34,253 nt of DNA from Catalinimonas alkaloidigena (GTDB taxonomy: Bacteria > Bacteroidota > Bacteroidia > Cytophagales > Flexibacteraceae), in assembly GCF_900100765.1 (NCBI RefSeq), contig NZ_FNFO01000021.1, positions 1 to 34,253 of the forward strand, in the 5' to 3' direction. A program made the translations under genes and the position numbers. This document shows, piece after piece, positions 16,974 through 25,876 of this stretch. Position 1 is the stretch's first letter; each line of letters starts with the position of its first letter. The notes beneath the pieces were generated by a model. It was given only the letters and a program-made list of their open reading frames with translations. It did not search any database and had not been told where the DNA came from.

Positions 16974-19168
16974 CACAATTCGCCGGTCAATAGAGCATCG
17001 CGCCAGACCTTGGTGGCGGAGACGTTAGTGAGATTGTATCGATTGGCAAGTGCGCGACTAAACGCAATTAGGGAGGCTAGCACATGGCCATTGACGAGCA
17101 CTGAAGGCGCTATATCGATATCAGTGTACGCCGCCAGGCGCTGTGTTTTGAGCGACTGAGCGATCACATGGTCGATGTTTAGCTGAAATACCTCTCTCTC
17201 GTCTTCGTGCAACAGATACTTTTCACGAAATGTCGTGTGCTCTAGCACTTGTTCAAACTTTTTCCCTTCAATTCCGGCGATGCGCGCACTAAGGATCAAT
17301 GGATTGTCGGTTATACCGGTTTCGCCAGCGACGAACTCGGCAATGCTAAGTTGCAGGTCGTCGATCCAATTAAATTCTAGCCGCGCGATGACGGCGGATT
17401 GTTCATAACTCACGAATGGCAACTCTAAGTTTAGGGCGCGCTGTTCTTCACTAGTTTCCCAAGTCATAAACGCACTGGTCTTGATGCGCTCACGCAATGA
17501 CATCATGCGTGGCGTCATCCGCCGTTCCGAAGCTGAATCTTTCAGCTCCCAATAACGGTCAATGCTTTGTGCGTTTGGTGCACGCGGCACACGTCTCACA
17601 GTAAGGCGACCGAACGTCTGGTGATCTGGCAACAAAGTATTGCCTGTGCGCATGGCAATACTCTTGCTCAATTGTTCTTTCAGAAAGCCTAACGCATCCT
17701 CGGAGGTTGCAGTGAGGCGAGCTTCGTGTTCTAGTGAAAGCTCGACAGTTTTTTTGTTGGCATTGGTTCTTTTCGGAAGCCAGTGCAGAGTCTGAAATCC
17801 ACGCTTGTCAACAGCAGGAACCACTTGTGGAACGTCAGTGCGTATCCGATCGCGCGCTTCAGCAAGCGAATCCGGCTCGACTTCGGAAGATGACACTATC
17901 ACCAACTCCCGCTTTGCGTACGCAGGCGCGGTGGGCAGTCGACTGCAGAATTTCTTTAGCCAGCGTAATCCTTCACCGTATAAAGCGATCGCGGCATGTG
18001 AGCGTCCTTTTTCCAATCTGCCTACGGGCAGTCCTAGCAGATTTGATGCCATCGCTAGTTCATAACGCGCTTGCCAGTAATCGTCGTTGTTATCCGCGGC
18101 GAACTGCCGAACGCGATCGAGGCACGCTGCAACTACATCGTTAGCCCATTGAGGCACTTCGAATTGATATGTAAAGTCGGTCAGCGTATCGAAGTCCGTT
18201 ACTTTGAATTCGGTAGGGCCCGACAAAGTGAGTTTCTCGATCGGTCCGGTAGCCAGGATGAAATGCGTCAGTTTGGCGACATCGAACAGATAGTCACCGG
18301 TCTCCCATTCCTTCGGATCGATTAGTTTAACCTCTATGCGGTCAAGGTCTAGGCGCAACAGCACGTTGCCTGGATTCGGATCGCCATGTGCGATGGTGGT
18401 GAAGCGCGGTGTGATTGAATCGAGAAAGCTCGTGTTATCCGCCAGTTGGCCGACATAGTTTTTCCAAGGTTTGAATTCCTCGCCGTTTATACGTAGGGGG
18501 CGGGATTCGAAGCGTGAGTCTTTGTCTGCTGCTGCAGCAAGGCGTTCGCTGATCCTAGCAACATAGTCTTCGAGGAGATTAGGCAGCGCGCGCGTTGCCT
18601 TGCTGGCCTGGTACCCCAAAAACAAGATATCCAGCACCGCATGCATGCAACGAACAGCTTCCGCCGGTGATGCAGGCAGCTGGCCAGCGGATGGAAATAG
18701 GCGATCTTCAAGCGAAATCCAGCCGTCTTGGCGCGGGAAGTATTCCATTATATAAGCAAACGGAGCCTGGTCGCGAATGGCATATATAATTGGCCAGGCT
18801 TGTTTGAATCGATCTGGCAGCTTAGGGTTGTTATGAATGTTGTACATCATGCGTCCCTCTTCGGCTAATTTAGGCTTTGCACTATCAAGTTTGAATACAA
18901 ACGGCGCATGCAGGGTCAGTTGCTCGACTATTTCAGCGGTATTTCCGCCGCTTAATTGCTTTTTTGCGATGATGGGATTACGCAATGGTAGTCCCGACGC
19001 GACGGCTTGCCGGACAAGTTCAGCCGCAATCTCCTGAGCTATCGATGATCCCCCCGCCCGCATGTGGAATCTAGGTGTTTTGCGGTTCAAATCAGGGGGG
19101 AGGGCGGTTTCAATCAGTGCACGGAGTGTGTCCTGCAAATTCTGGCTCATCTGTTCTTTTCTCTGCAT
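16973..19168 (-). CDS. APH-like kinase with C-terminal CYTH-like region (cassette gene 2)
   Basis: A 731-residue protein. Residues about 30-330 resemble the aminoglycoside/choline kinase fold: an N-lobe Lys in FVFKLDSAKP followed by an acidic helix, a hinge FAYIMEYFP, the catalytic loop HGDPNPGN (H261, D263, N268) and the metal-binding LIDPKEWETGD (D284). The C-terminal part (about 460-725) has LSLEHEARL near its start, similar to the ExExK signature of CYTH phosphohydrolases but with Arg, and ends with VFQLNIDHV...YTDIDI, again CYTH-like; I rate that assignment as tentative. An alternative ATG lies at 19150. It follows the metallopeptidase gene after 70 bp and overlaps the next gene by one base. 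The substrate is unknown; the fold phosphorylates or nucleotidylates small molecules or proteins. Confidence 0.78.
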   Translation of the reverse strand: MQRKEQMSQNLQDTLRALIETALPPDLNRKTPRFHMRAGGSSIAQEIAAELVRQAVASGLPLRNPIIAKKQLSGGNTAEIVEQLTLHAPFVFKLDSAKPKLAEEGRMMYNIHNNPKLPDRFKQAWPIIYAIRDQAPFAYIMEYFPRQDGWISLEDRLFPSAGQLPASPAEAVRCMHAVLDILFLGYQASKATRALPNLLEDYVARISERLAAAADKDSRFESRPLRINGEEFKPWKNYVGQLADNTSFLDSITPRFTTIAHGDPNPGNVLLRLDLDRIEVKLIDPKEWETGDYLFDVAKLTHFILATGPIEKLTLSGPTEFKVTDFDTLTDFTYQFEVPQWANDVVAACLDRVRQFAADNNDDYWQARYELAMASNLLGLPVGRLEKGRSHAAIALYGEGLRWLKKFCSRLPTAPAYAKRELVIVSSSEVEPDSLAEARDRIRTDVPQVVPAVDKRGFQTLHWLPKRTNANKKTVELSLEHEARLTATSEDALGFLKEQLSKSIAMRTGNTLLPDHQTFGRLTVRRVPRAPNAQSIDRYWELKDSASERRMTPRMMSLRERIKTSAFMTWETSEEQRALNLELPFVSYEQSAVIARLEFNWIDDLQLSIAEFVAGETGITDNPLILSARIAGIEGKKFEQVLEHTTFREKYLLHEDEREVFQLNIDHVIAQSLKTQRLAAYTDIDIAPSVLVNGHVLASLIAFSRALANRYNLTNVSATKVWRDALLTGEL

Positions 19169-19238
19169 TGATTATTCTGGTACTTATGGGCTTCCTGGTA
19201 ACGAGACTAGAGAGTATCATACAGTCTCTCAATCGTGG

Positions 19239-20348
19239 TTATGGTACTATCCGGTGACTTCGATCCGCTGTGGCGCGATCCATCTTGCGCATCCAGCCCG
19301 CTATCTCATCTGCGCGTTCCACGGCATCTATTGAGAATATTGCTTGCATGCTGCCGAAAGGCGGATATTTTCTAGCGACACGCTTGACAATTGCACTACA
19401 TTTCTGAATCGCGCACTGCATTCGATGCTCTGACGCAGGCATCTTCTCTAATATGCCAATCAGCGCCATCGGCAATGCGAGCATCCGATCGCTTGCTTGA
19501 GGATGACTGCCTCCTGATGTGAGGCCTGGTGTTCCTTCTAGAACGGTCCAACTGAAAATCGTAGAGAGGAATGCCAACATGACAATAATCAAGTTATTCT
19601 CATTAGCGGAGCTTTGATATGCAGAACGCAACAGTACCTCTAACGCGAATACGTCGGCCTCATGTTCAAAAAACTGAAGTACAGCCTGTAAGTCCGGCGA
19701 TGCATCTGTCTCTAAGATCGATATTTCCCTTAGCTGTGTACGGCATTCCTTAGCGATGAGCCAACCAAGATGACCCATTACAACATGCCCAAATTCGTGC
19801 ATGAGTGCGAACTGGATGCAGGTTGATGTAAATAGCATTGCCCGTTGAGAAGCCGGATCATCAGGAGATTTGGGTTCACCAAATAAATCCTCAATATTCT
19901 TTACACCTCGCAGATGGTTCAGAAAGTTAGTTACGCCAAGTGGTGTCGTCATAGAAGATGACCCGGTCGAGTCAGGCTTGATGCCAAAATCCTGAGCGAA
20001 GGCGCCGATCGCATCTTGCATCTGTACAGCGGCTTCAATGGCCGATAACAACTGACCGGAGTAGATCGCGAGGTAGAAAACATCCTCGGACCACTCAGCG
20101 AATGCATTCGGCTCTGGGTCTTCGATGATTCCAAGATGCAGACGGACTGGTATCGCGGGGGACGGCATCAAGCGATAACCAGCCAATTGCTCAGCAATGA
20201 ACAAGAAAAGCGGGCGTATGAACTCATCTTCGGGCAGTAATTCAGCTGAGGCGAGATTGTAGGCATTCTTCACGAAGATCCCGAACTCTTCGTCCGCGAT
20301 GTGTACATCGAACGATCCTCTTCTAGAAGAACTTATATCTTTAGTCAT
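19239..20348 (-). CDS. HExxH zinc metallopeptidase-like protein (cassette gene 1)
   Basis: A 369-residue protein with a clear zinc-protease core: LMHEFGHVVMGHL (H184-E185-x-x-H188), then FFEHEADVFALEVL, where E228 or E230 is the likely third ligand and D232 follows as in M48-type enzymes. A later HPQASDRM segment (about 280-287) also resembles that group. The hydrophobic stretch just after EHEAD (about 248-268) could be one buried or membrane helix; no signal peptide is present. Lit of E. coli, a phage-exclusion protease that cleaves EF-Tu, has the same type of motif and is a reasonable analogue, though I cannot show homology. It is the first gene of a three-gene minus-strand unit with the kinase-like and second HExxH proteins. 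Confidence 0.8.
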   Translation of the reverse strand: MTKDISSSRRGSFDVHIADEEFGIFVKNAYNLASAELLPEDEFIRPLFLFIAEQLAGYRLMPSPAIPVRLHLGIIEDPEPNAFAEWSEDVFYLAIYSGQLLSAIEAAVQMQDAIGAFAQDFGIKPDSTGSSSMTTPLGVTNFLNHLRGVKNIEDLFGEPKSPDDPASQRAMLFTSTCIQFALMHEFGHVVMGHLGWLIAKECRTQLREISILETDASPDLQAVLQFFEHEADVFALEVLLRSAYQSSANENNLIIVMLAFLSTIFSWTVLEGTPGLTSGGSHPQASDRMLALPMALIGILEKMPASEHRMQCAIQKCSAIVKRVARKYPPFGSMQAIFSIDAVERADEIAGWMRKMDRATADRSHRIVP

Positions 20349-20718
20349 ATGCCATTGCTAGTCAGCGTATAAATCAAGGTAAAAAATTTTCTTAGCATTC
20401 GATGCCTACTGTTCTTTCGTACCCAAGTTTCTCTGTTCCCTTCCTTTGGAAATTGGATGACCGAAAACATGCACCTACCTATGATCTTAGCTGACTATAA
20501 ATAGTAAGAAGACGCCCAAAAACCCCTTTTTTTGACCTACCCTTACCCTGCCTTCTCAAGCTTGATGTTGAGATGCAGATCGGTCTAATAACCCTGTCCA
20601 CAAATCAACGTCTAGTAACCTCCTGTCGCCGTTGAGTTTCTAGACAGGATAAATGGAGAAGGCCGTTTCGGTTGCCACATCAAATCATCTTATTTCACGC
20701 TGCGCTTCGCAGCCTTCC
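20349..20718. other. Intergenic region, 370 bp
   Basis: It lies upstream of the minus-strand cassette and downstream of the minus-strand FtsX gene, so it should hold the cassette promoter. No terminator with a T tract is visible. A short open stretch near 20430-20506 on the + strand (FGNWMTENMHLPMILADYK then stop) looks somewhat protein-like and may be the tail of a lost gene. Nothing else is recognisable. Confidence 0.5.
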
Positions 20719-23145
20719 CTACTGCCCCCGGAGCGCCTCGATCGGATTGGCGCGCGTTGTGCGGAGGGATTGCATCCCCACCGTCACGCCGGCAACCACA
20801 AGCGTAAGGGCACCCGCCCACATGAAGCTTCCTGCCGAAAGATGAACTCGGTAGGCAAAGGTTTGGAGCCAGTGGTGGAGCAGCCACCCGGACACCAGCC
20901 CCGCCAGCACAAACGCCAAGCCGATCAGCTGGAGAAAGTCCCGCGTCAGCAGCACGGTGAGGCTAGCGGCGGAGGCGCCCAGCACCTTGCGCAGGGCCAC
21001 TTCTTTGGTGCGTTGCCGCATGAGGAGCGAAGCCAGCCCAAACAGGCCCAAACAAGCGATCACCAGCGAGAGCAGGGCAAATAGCAGGAAGAGCTTCCAC
21101 GCCCGTTCTTCCGCACTGTATTGCCGATCGAACTGGGCATCTAAAAAGAAAAAGTCGAAGGCGTTTTCCGGAAACGAGGCCTGATACAGGATTTTCAGCG
21201 TGGCCAGTGTGCCCCGCACGTTTCCCTGCAGCGTGAAAGTCACATAGTCCTGGCTCCAGGGAATAAAGTAAAACGCGATGGGTTCACTTCGCTGGTGCAA
21301 GGATTGCTGATGAAAGTCCTTCACCACCCCCACGACGGTCCTTTGCCCCGTCTCCCCCACCCGGATCTGCTGGCCTATCGCCGCGTCCGGGCTGCCTAGT
21401 TCCAAGTAGCGCAGCGCCGCTTCGTTGAGCAAGACCCCTTCCTGCAGATCGCTGACCCGGTCTTTTTCAAAATTCCGGCCCGCCAGGAGCGGGATCTCGT
21501 AGGCCGGCAAAAACGCTTCATCCACCGCCAAAATGCTGAGCGGTTTCCGTACTTGCTCCGGATCCGTCAGGCGTCGAAATTCATCCGTCCAGAAGAGGGG
21601 TTTGCCTGGTACTTGGGAAGAGGCCGTCACGCTGCGCACCGACGTTTGCCGCTGGACCTGTTGCTTAAAATGCTCCATCGCATTTAAATAGCTCCCGCCG
21701 TGGGTGAGACGCGGCCCTCGGATCACCACCTTTTGCGCCAGGTTCATGCCCAGGTCCTGGTGGCGCATAAAGTCCAGCTGGCGGTAGAGCGTGAAAGTCG
21801 CCAGCATTAGCCCGATGGCCGCGCTGAACTGCAGCACGACCAGCACTCTGCGCAGGGAAATCCCGTGCTTGCTATTCCTCACTTTCCCGACTTTCCCGGC
21901 CAGCGCGGCCAGAGGGGGAAAGCCAGAAAGCACAAAGGCGGGGTAGAGGCCCGCCAGCAAGGTGCCTGCCAGTAGTGCGCCGAGCGCTCCTGCCCAGAAC
22001 CCCACCCGGCCTACCCCACCCACGGGCAGTTCCAAGGCGATGAGTCGGGAAAAGAAGGGGGTGGCTACCACATAGAGTAGAGCCGCGATCCCCAACGCGC
22101 CTGCCGTCAGTAGCCAGGACTCGAGCAGAAAGCGTCGGATCAACTCACGTTTGGAAGAACCCAGTACCTGGCGTACGCCGACTTCTCGAGCCCGATCGGT
22201 GGCATGGGCGGTGGAGAGGTTGACGTAGTTTAACCAGGCGATGCTCAGGAGCAGAAAAGCCAACAGACCCAGCAAGGAGACGAGCCGTGCATCAGGGTTG
22301 ACGTCGAGTTCGGAGGGCAGGTGCGAATGCAGGTGAATGTCGCCCAGGGGTTGCAGGGCAAACCGCTCCGGACTGGGGTGATCTTCCAGATAGGGTGCCA
22401 GGACGGTAGCCATTTTTTGTTCCACCCGCGCCGGATCCGTGCCGGACTTCAACAGGACATACGTGTAAAAGTTGGTCCAGTACCAGGCTCCGTCTCGAAA
22501 CTGAGGGTTGGTCAGCAGGCGCGGGATGGAAAACAGAAAGTCGAACTGTACATGGCTATTGGCGGGCACCGCTTGAAATACTCCCTCCACCACGTACTCC
22601 CCGCCGGCCCACTGGGTGGTCAGCGAGAGGGTCTTTCCCAGCGGATCCTCTGTTCCAAAGTATTTCTGAGCGGCCGAGGCGGAGATCACCACCGCCTGCG
22701 GGTGGCGTAACAGCGTTTGGGCCTCCCCTTGCAGGAGCGGAAACGAAAAGACGGAAAAAAAAGCGGAGTCGGCATAAAAGGCCGCCGTTTCATGGTGGGA
22801 GATCACCTCCCCGGAAGGCGTGTAGTAGTTGAGCATCCCATCGGCGCGATGCAAGCGCACCACCGCCTCGACTTCCGGGATTTGTTCCTGGAGCGCAGGG
22901 CCCGCTCCGTAGTAGGTGATCACGCTGCTGTTCTCGACGGCGCCCTGCTGGTAAGTGTCATGCCGGAGCCGGTAGATACGGTTTCCGTTCGCATGAAAGT
23001 CATCAAAACTAAGCTCGTAGCGGAGGTAACTTAGCAGCAGCAAGGCCGCGGCCAGGCCCACGGCTAAGCCCGCCAGGTTGATGAAGGAAAACAGGGGCGC
23101 ACGCCGCAGCGTCCGGAAAGCGATGGTCAGGTAGTGGCGGATCAT
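20719..23145 (-). CDS. FtsX-type ABC transporter permease (MacB-like)
   Basis: An 808-residue integral membrane protein of the double-module permease family common in Bacteroidota. It opens with HYLTIAFRTLRRAPLFSFIN and a first membrane helix (about 20-42). A MacB-like periplasmic domain follows (about 55-235), then a first FtsX helix bundle (about 285-400) containing REVGVRQVLGSSKRELIRRF. A second periplasmic domain spans about 450-640 and a second FtsX bundle about 685-800, with KEVALRKVLGASAASLTVLL. Such proteins pair with a MacB/LolD-type ATPase to move substrates or couple mechanically across the periplasm. No ATPase gene is in the window, so it is an orphan here. A 17-bp palindrome lies directly in front of the ATG. 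GC-rich, like the second permease. Confidence 0.92.
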   Translation of the reverse strand: MIRHYLTIAFRTLRRAPLFSFINLAGLAVGLAAALLLLSYLRYELSFDDFHANGNRIYRLRHDTYQQGAVENSSVITYYGAGPALQEQIPEVEAVVRLHRADGMLNYYTPSGEVISHHETAAFYADSAFFSVFSFPLLQGEAQTLLRHPQAVVISASAAQKYFGTEDPLGKTLSLTTQWAGGEYVVEGVFQAVPANSHVQFDFLFSIPRLLTNPQFRDGAWYWTNFYTYVLLKSGTDPARVEQKMATVLAPYLEDHPSPERFALQPLGDIHLHSHLPSELDVNPDARLVSLLGLLAFLLLSIAWLNYVNLSTAHATDRAREVGVRQVLGSSKRELIRRFLLESWLLTAGALGIAALLYVVATPFFSRLIALELPVGGVGRVGFWAGALGALLAGTLLAGLYPAFVLSGFPPLAALAGKVGKVRNSKHGISLRRVLVVLQFSAAIGLMLATFTLYRQLDFMRHQDLGMNLAQKVVIRGPRLTHGGSYLNAMEHFKQQVQRQTSVRSVTASSQVPGKPLFWTDEFRRLTDPEQVRKPLSILAVDEAFLPAYEIPLLAGRNFEKDRVSDLQEGVLLNEAALRYLELGSPDAAIGQQIRVGETGQRTVVGVVKDFHQQSLHQRSEPIAFYFIPWSQDYVTFTLQGNVRGTLATLKILYQASFPENAFDFFFLDAQFDRQYSAEERAWKLFLLFALLSLVIACLGLFGLASLLMRQRTKEVALRKVLGASAASLTVLLTRDFLQLIGLAFVLAGLVSGWLLHHWLQTFAYRVHLSAGSFMWAGALTLVVAGVTVGMQSLRTTRANPIEALRGQ

Positions 23146-23150
23146 GGCTG

Positions 23151-23188
23151 GTAGCTTTATAAACTAAACTCTTAGTTTATAAAGCTAC
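23151..23188. promoter_or_regulatory. Perfect 17-bp hairpin/operator at the FtsX start
   Basis: GTAGCTTTATAAACTAA (23151-23167) and its exact reverse complement (23172-23188) flank a 4-nt ACTC centre. The near arm is only 5 bp from the permease ATG. In the mRNA it would form a stem over the ribosome-binding region; in DNA it could be a repressor site. Either way it is well placed to control expression. Confidence 0.55.
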
Positions 23189-23445
23189 TAAAAATTATTC
23201 CTCCCACCAGGACCAGCGCAAAGGAGATGCTCATCAAACTTTCAAAATCCCCTCACCCTCGTAGCCATCTCCCCGGGAAACGAATGCCTGTACATGACAA
23301 GGTCAATCATTTCGAGGGCAGGTTGAGACGGAAACTCGGCCGTGCCCAGGCAGATGAAAGCAAGGCGGCATGGATGGTTTTCATATGACGCCCTTTGATT
23401 TATGGAGACCGACTCACACGTGGCATGAGCCCCGGGCACTAGGTA

Positions 23446-23738
23446 CTATTTAAGCTGATCCTGCAAGTGATTCCTCTCTAAAACAGATGGACTATCCAGG
23501 GTTTCGATCAGCGTGGCAATGGCTTGCTTTTTATCGCGACACTGGTGATAATACGCTTCCGCGATCTTATAGCCGATAAAGTAGCCCATGTTCATCGGGA
23601 TTTTACTTTGGGTGGGGTTGAAGAACCATGTGTCTTGGTGGAATCTCCTACTACAAGATATAGGGCATTTTCAGGTAAACTAAATGGCCTTTTCGAAGGC
23701 TCAGCACACGAAACAATCACCAGACAGCTAAGACGCAA
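23446..23738 (-). pseudogene. Decayed lipoprotein gene (DUF2268/GldB-like C-terminus)
   Basis: Two broken pieces are read on the minus strand. From a TTG at 23738 one frame gives a lipoprotein-like leader, RLSCLVIVSCAEPSKRPF, and runs on to a stop at 23592. A second frame, open from about 23670 to the TAG at 23446, gives DTWFFNPTQSKIPMNMGYFI then GYKIAEAYYHQCRDKKQAI. This resembles the C-terminal end of Bacteroidota DUF2268/GldB-like lipoproteins (GYxIGYKIxxAYY...KKQAI). The middle is missing and the frames disagree, so the gene has suffered a large internal deletion and frameshift. It lies right behind the intact lipoprotein gene. The family assignment is from memory of the motif. Confidence 0.55.
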
Positions 23739-23752
23739 CCACTTTTTCTTTG

Positions 23753-24208
23753 TTATTCTTTTCGTTTGAAGTAATGGTCACACCCGTCGCGGTAACTGTC
23801 CTGGAACACCACTCGATCCTCACAAAATAAGATGCGCCCAGATAGCTGCGCAATGGCCGGGTCGACCTGGAGGGCAAATAGCCCCGCATCCCCTGGCACA
23901 ACCTGCCAACGGGAAACTTGCAGGACTTGCCCGTTTTCTTGTACCTCCAGGGTACTGTCGGCCTTAAAGACCAGGTGTAGGCCGCCAAACGCCTCGCGGT
24001 TGGCTTCTTTCGGATGCCAAACACAGCGCCGCTGTTCCCAGATCCATTCTCCCAGTAGGGTGTGGCGGGTCTGGAGGGCATCCCAGCTGTGGGCCTGATG
24101 ACACGCCCACAGCTCATCTGGACTCCACCTGGGATCCTCGGGGTGGCAAGCCAGCCCCAGCAAGGGCAAGAGGAGTAACGCGTTCAGAACACTTGGTTTT
24201 GTTTTCAT
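23753..24208 (-). CDS. Putative lipoprotein, 151 aa
   Basis: Start at the ATG 24208, because this places a lipoprotein signal at the N-terminus: MKTKPSVLNALLLLPLLGLA then C21, with lipobox LGLAC. An in-frame start 99 bp upstream lacks this logic. The mature part (GEWIWEQRRC..., LHLVFKADSTLEVQENGQ, a strand-rich tail with paired Cys) resembles small lipocalin-like lipoproteins of Bacteroidota. Cys residues near the ends of the mature domain might form disulphides. Predicted location: the outer membrane or periplasm. The substrate is unknown. It lies between repB and the permease on the same strand, but with gaps, so a shared operon is not certain. Confidence 0.75.
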   Translation of the reverse strand: MKTKPSVLNALLLLPLLGLACHPEDPRWSPDELWACHQAHSWDALQTRHTLLGEWIWEQRRCVWHPKEANREAFGGLHLVFKADSTLEVQENGQVLQVSRWQVVPGDAGLFALQVDPAIAQLSGRILFCEDRVVFQDSYRDGCDHYFKRKE

Positions 24209-24275
24209 CGCTAGATGATTTGCCTTTATTGATCCGTGAGCCTCAGCGGGGATAAAGGTATTTATGAAACAGAAA

Positions 24276-25364
24276 TCATCCTGCTTTGTGTACCTTGATT
24301 TGTTCATTTAGTTGTTTATGAATCCAGCCTCCGCGCTTACGCATGGTCGTGCCGGTAAGCATGCTTCCTTGTTGAGGCACGGTCTCCTGAGCTTGTTTAC
24401 AGATCCCAATGACTTGCTTAGGCATCAACTGATGGGTCATCATGGCCTGATACCATCGCTCACAGCCCTGGGCATCTACCCCGTTCATCACTAACATCCG
24501 AGAAGCTAACAGCAGATCTTCTGCGGGAAAACGTTCACTCGGTTTGAAGCGCTGACCAAACTGCAAGTCAAAGACGGGGTTTTCCGGCTGCCAAAACGCC
24601 TCTGTTTCTGGTTTGAGTAAGGTGTCTGGTTGATTTTGGAATAATTCTAGTTGCCGTTGTTTCTGGTTTTTCAGGCGAAATCGAATGGCAACAGCACGCT
24701 TTTTATGAGTGATAATCTCATAATTAAAGGCCATACTCGTCAAGCTAAGGTCGGCTTGGGCACGGTCAATAACTCTTCTGCGGAAATCGACAAAGCGTTT
24801 GTATTGATCTTCTTTTACTTTGAAAATGCTTCGTAATTCTTCGATATCAATTTCTCGTACACCACCCATAGCAGCATACTGCATTAATAACCAATAAATA
24901 CGAAAGGAGTAATGGCTGTTTAAAGGTAAGAGTTCATCAAGCACACCTTGTGTAAATTCACGACGCAATTGCAGTAGATGCGGCATCATTGATACTGCTA
25001 AACGACAACGTATTTCACCAGACTTCTCAACATATTCAACGAAATCGTATAAGGCATACTTGCGGAATCTCTTCAATTTCTCCCCTTTTTGGCCTTCCAA
25101 AATGTCTTCAATTTCAAAGTTCTTTCCCATTAGCCTGCTACAAGCGTCCGTCATGGTTTTGTACGACTCACCATTTAACTCATCTCCATATAGATCTCGA
25201 ACAGACAACCTAATCTCCCGAAATTCCTCGTCGTCAAGCTTTATTTGAGCTAGTGTCTGTAAAAATATACGCTGGTCTATATACCCCATTTCGTATCGGG
25301 CATTAACCAAGCGATTGCTCTGCCAGACAAACTTGCGGACATGGCTCTGATCCTTATCTTCCAT
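24276..25364 (-). CDS. repB: RepB-type plasmid replication initiator (Rep_3 superfamily)
   Basis: A 362-residue initiator from the ATG at 25364; the longer GTG start at 25418 would read into the iterons and gives non-protein-like sequence. The N-terminal winged helix begins VWQSNRLVNARYEMGYIDQR (about residues 12-31), followed by SYKTMTDACSRLMGK, and a second winged helix contains LPLNSHYSFRIYWLLMQYA, the signature region of the family; RRRVIDRAQADL completes the DNA-binding part. Rep_3 proteins bind iterons as monomers to open the origin, and as dimers repress their own promoter. Five tandem 22-bp iterons begin 47 bp upstream of the ATG, and lone inverted copies lie further up, as expected for an iteron-controlled plasmid. 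Confidence 0.92.
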   Translation of the reverse strand: MEDKDQSHVRKFVWQSNRLVNARYEMGYIDQRIFLQTLAQIKLDDEEFREIRLSVRDLYGDELNGESYKTMTDACSRLMGKNFEIEDILEGQKGEKLKRFRKYALYDFVEYVEKSGEIRCRLAVSMMPHLLQLRREFTQGVLDELLPLNSHYSFRIYWLLMQYAAMGGVREIDIEELRSIFKVKEDQYKRFVDFRRRVIDRAQADLSLTSMAFNYEIITHKKRAVAIRFRLKNQKQRQLELFQNQPDTLLKPETEAFWQPENPVFDLQFGQRFKPSERFPAEDLLLASRMLVMNGVDAQGCERWYQAMMTHQLMPKQVIGICKQAQETVPQQGSMLTGTTMRKRGGWIHKQLNEQIKVHKAG

Positions 25365-25410
25365 ATACCAAATATATAAACTATTGATCGGTAGACAAAT
25401 CAAAATACTA

Positions 25411-25530
25411 ATGTCCACCGATTACCCAGATTATGTCCACCGATTACCCAGATTATGTCCACCGATTACCCAGATTATGTCCATCAATCACCCAGATTGC
25501 GTCTACCGATTACCCAGATCATGTCCACCG
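25411..25530 (+). repeat. Tandem 22-bp iterons (five full copies plus a partial)
   Basis: Units start at 25411, 25433, 25455, 25477, 25499 and a truncated one at 25521, exactly 22 bp apart, two helical turns. Each begins like ATGTCCACCGATTACCC and ends CAGATT. The first three are identical; the fourth and fifth carry a few changes (CATCAATCAC; GCGTCTACC). They are direct repeats without spacers and are the expected RepB binding sites. Confidence 0.93.
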
Positions 25531-25573
25531 AAAGGCTCATAAGTGTCTCACTTTCAGACACTTATGAGCCTTT
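25531..25573. repeat. Perfect 18-bp hairpin beside the iterons
   Basis: AAAGGCTCATAAGTGTCT (25531-25548) is repeated as its exact reverse complement at 25556-25573 with a 7-nt centre CACTTTC. It abuts the partial sixth iteron. Possible roles are single-strand initiation, an operator or a transcription stop protecting the origin. Confidence 0.8.
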
Positions 25574-25685
25574 AAAAGGTATAAAAGGTATAAAATAAAA
25601 AAAGAAGAAAAGGAAGCAAAAAGCTCTCCTTATAATTTTTTTTAAATTTCTTAATGCCCCCTCTATTGAGTATTTGGACATTTCT

Positions 25686-25747
25686 AACATATAACTAAGC
25701 AATGCTGTAACTAATCTTTTAGTTACAGCATTGCTTAGTTATATGTT
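25686..25747. repeat. Perfect 27-bp hairpin in the origin
   Basis: Arms 25686-25712 (AACATATAACTAAGCAATGC...) and 25721-25747 are exact reverse complements around an 8-nt centre. A stem this long without mismatch can extrude as a cruciform or form a very stable RNA hairpin. It is flanked by no gene. Confidence 0.85.
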
Positions 25748-25851
25748 ATATTTATTTAGTTAAATAATTGGGTCTGTAATTAAAAAGAATTGTAACAATA
25801 TATGCAAAGATGATAGCCTTTATATAAGGAGAAAATCTATAACGCAAGCAA

Positions 25852-25873
25852 GATCGGTGGACATGATCTGGGT
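25852..25873 (-). repeat. Solitary inverted iteron
   Basis: GATCGGTGGACATGATCTGG plus GT is the reverse complement of the iteron unit in a shifted register. Being alone and inverted relative to the array, it may be the operator at which RepB controls a promoter, or a handcuffing partner. Confidence 0.75.
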
Positions 25874-25876
25874 CTT

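Noticed and set aside
20653-21084. 143-codon + strand ORF
   Set aside because: It is antisense to the end of the permease gene and rich in His, Gln and Arg; a shadow of a GC-rich CDS.
25411-25530. Tandem repeats resembling a CRISPR array
   Set aside because: The 22-bp units are contiguous with no unique spacers and lie at repB; they are iterons.
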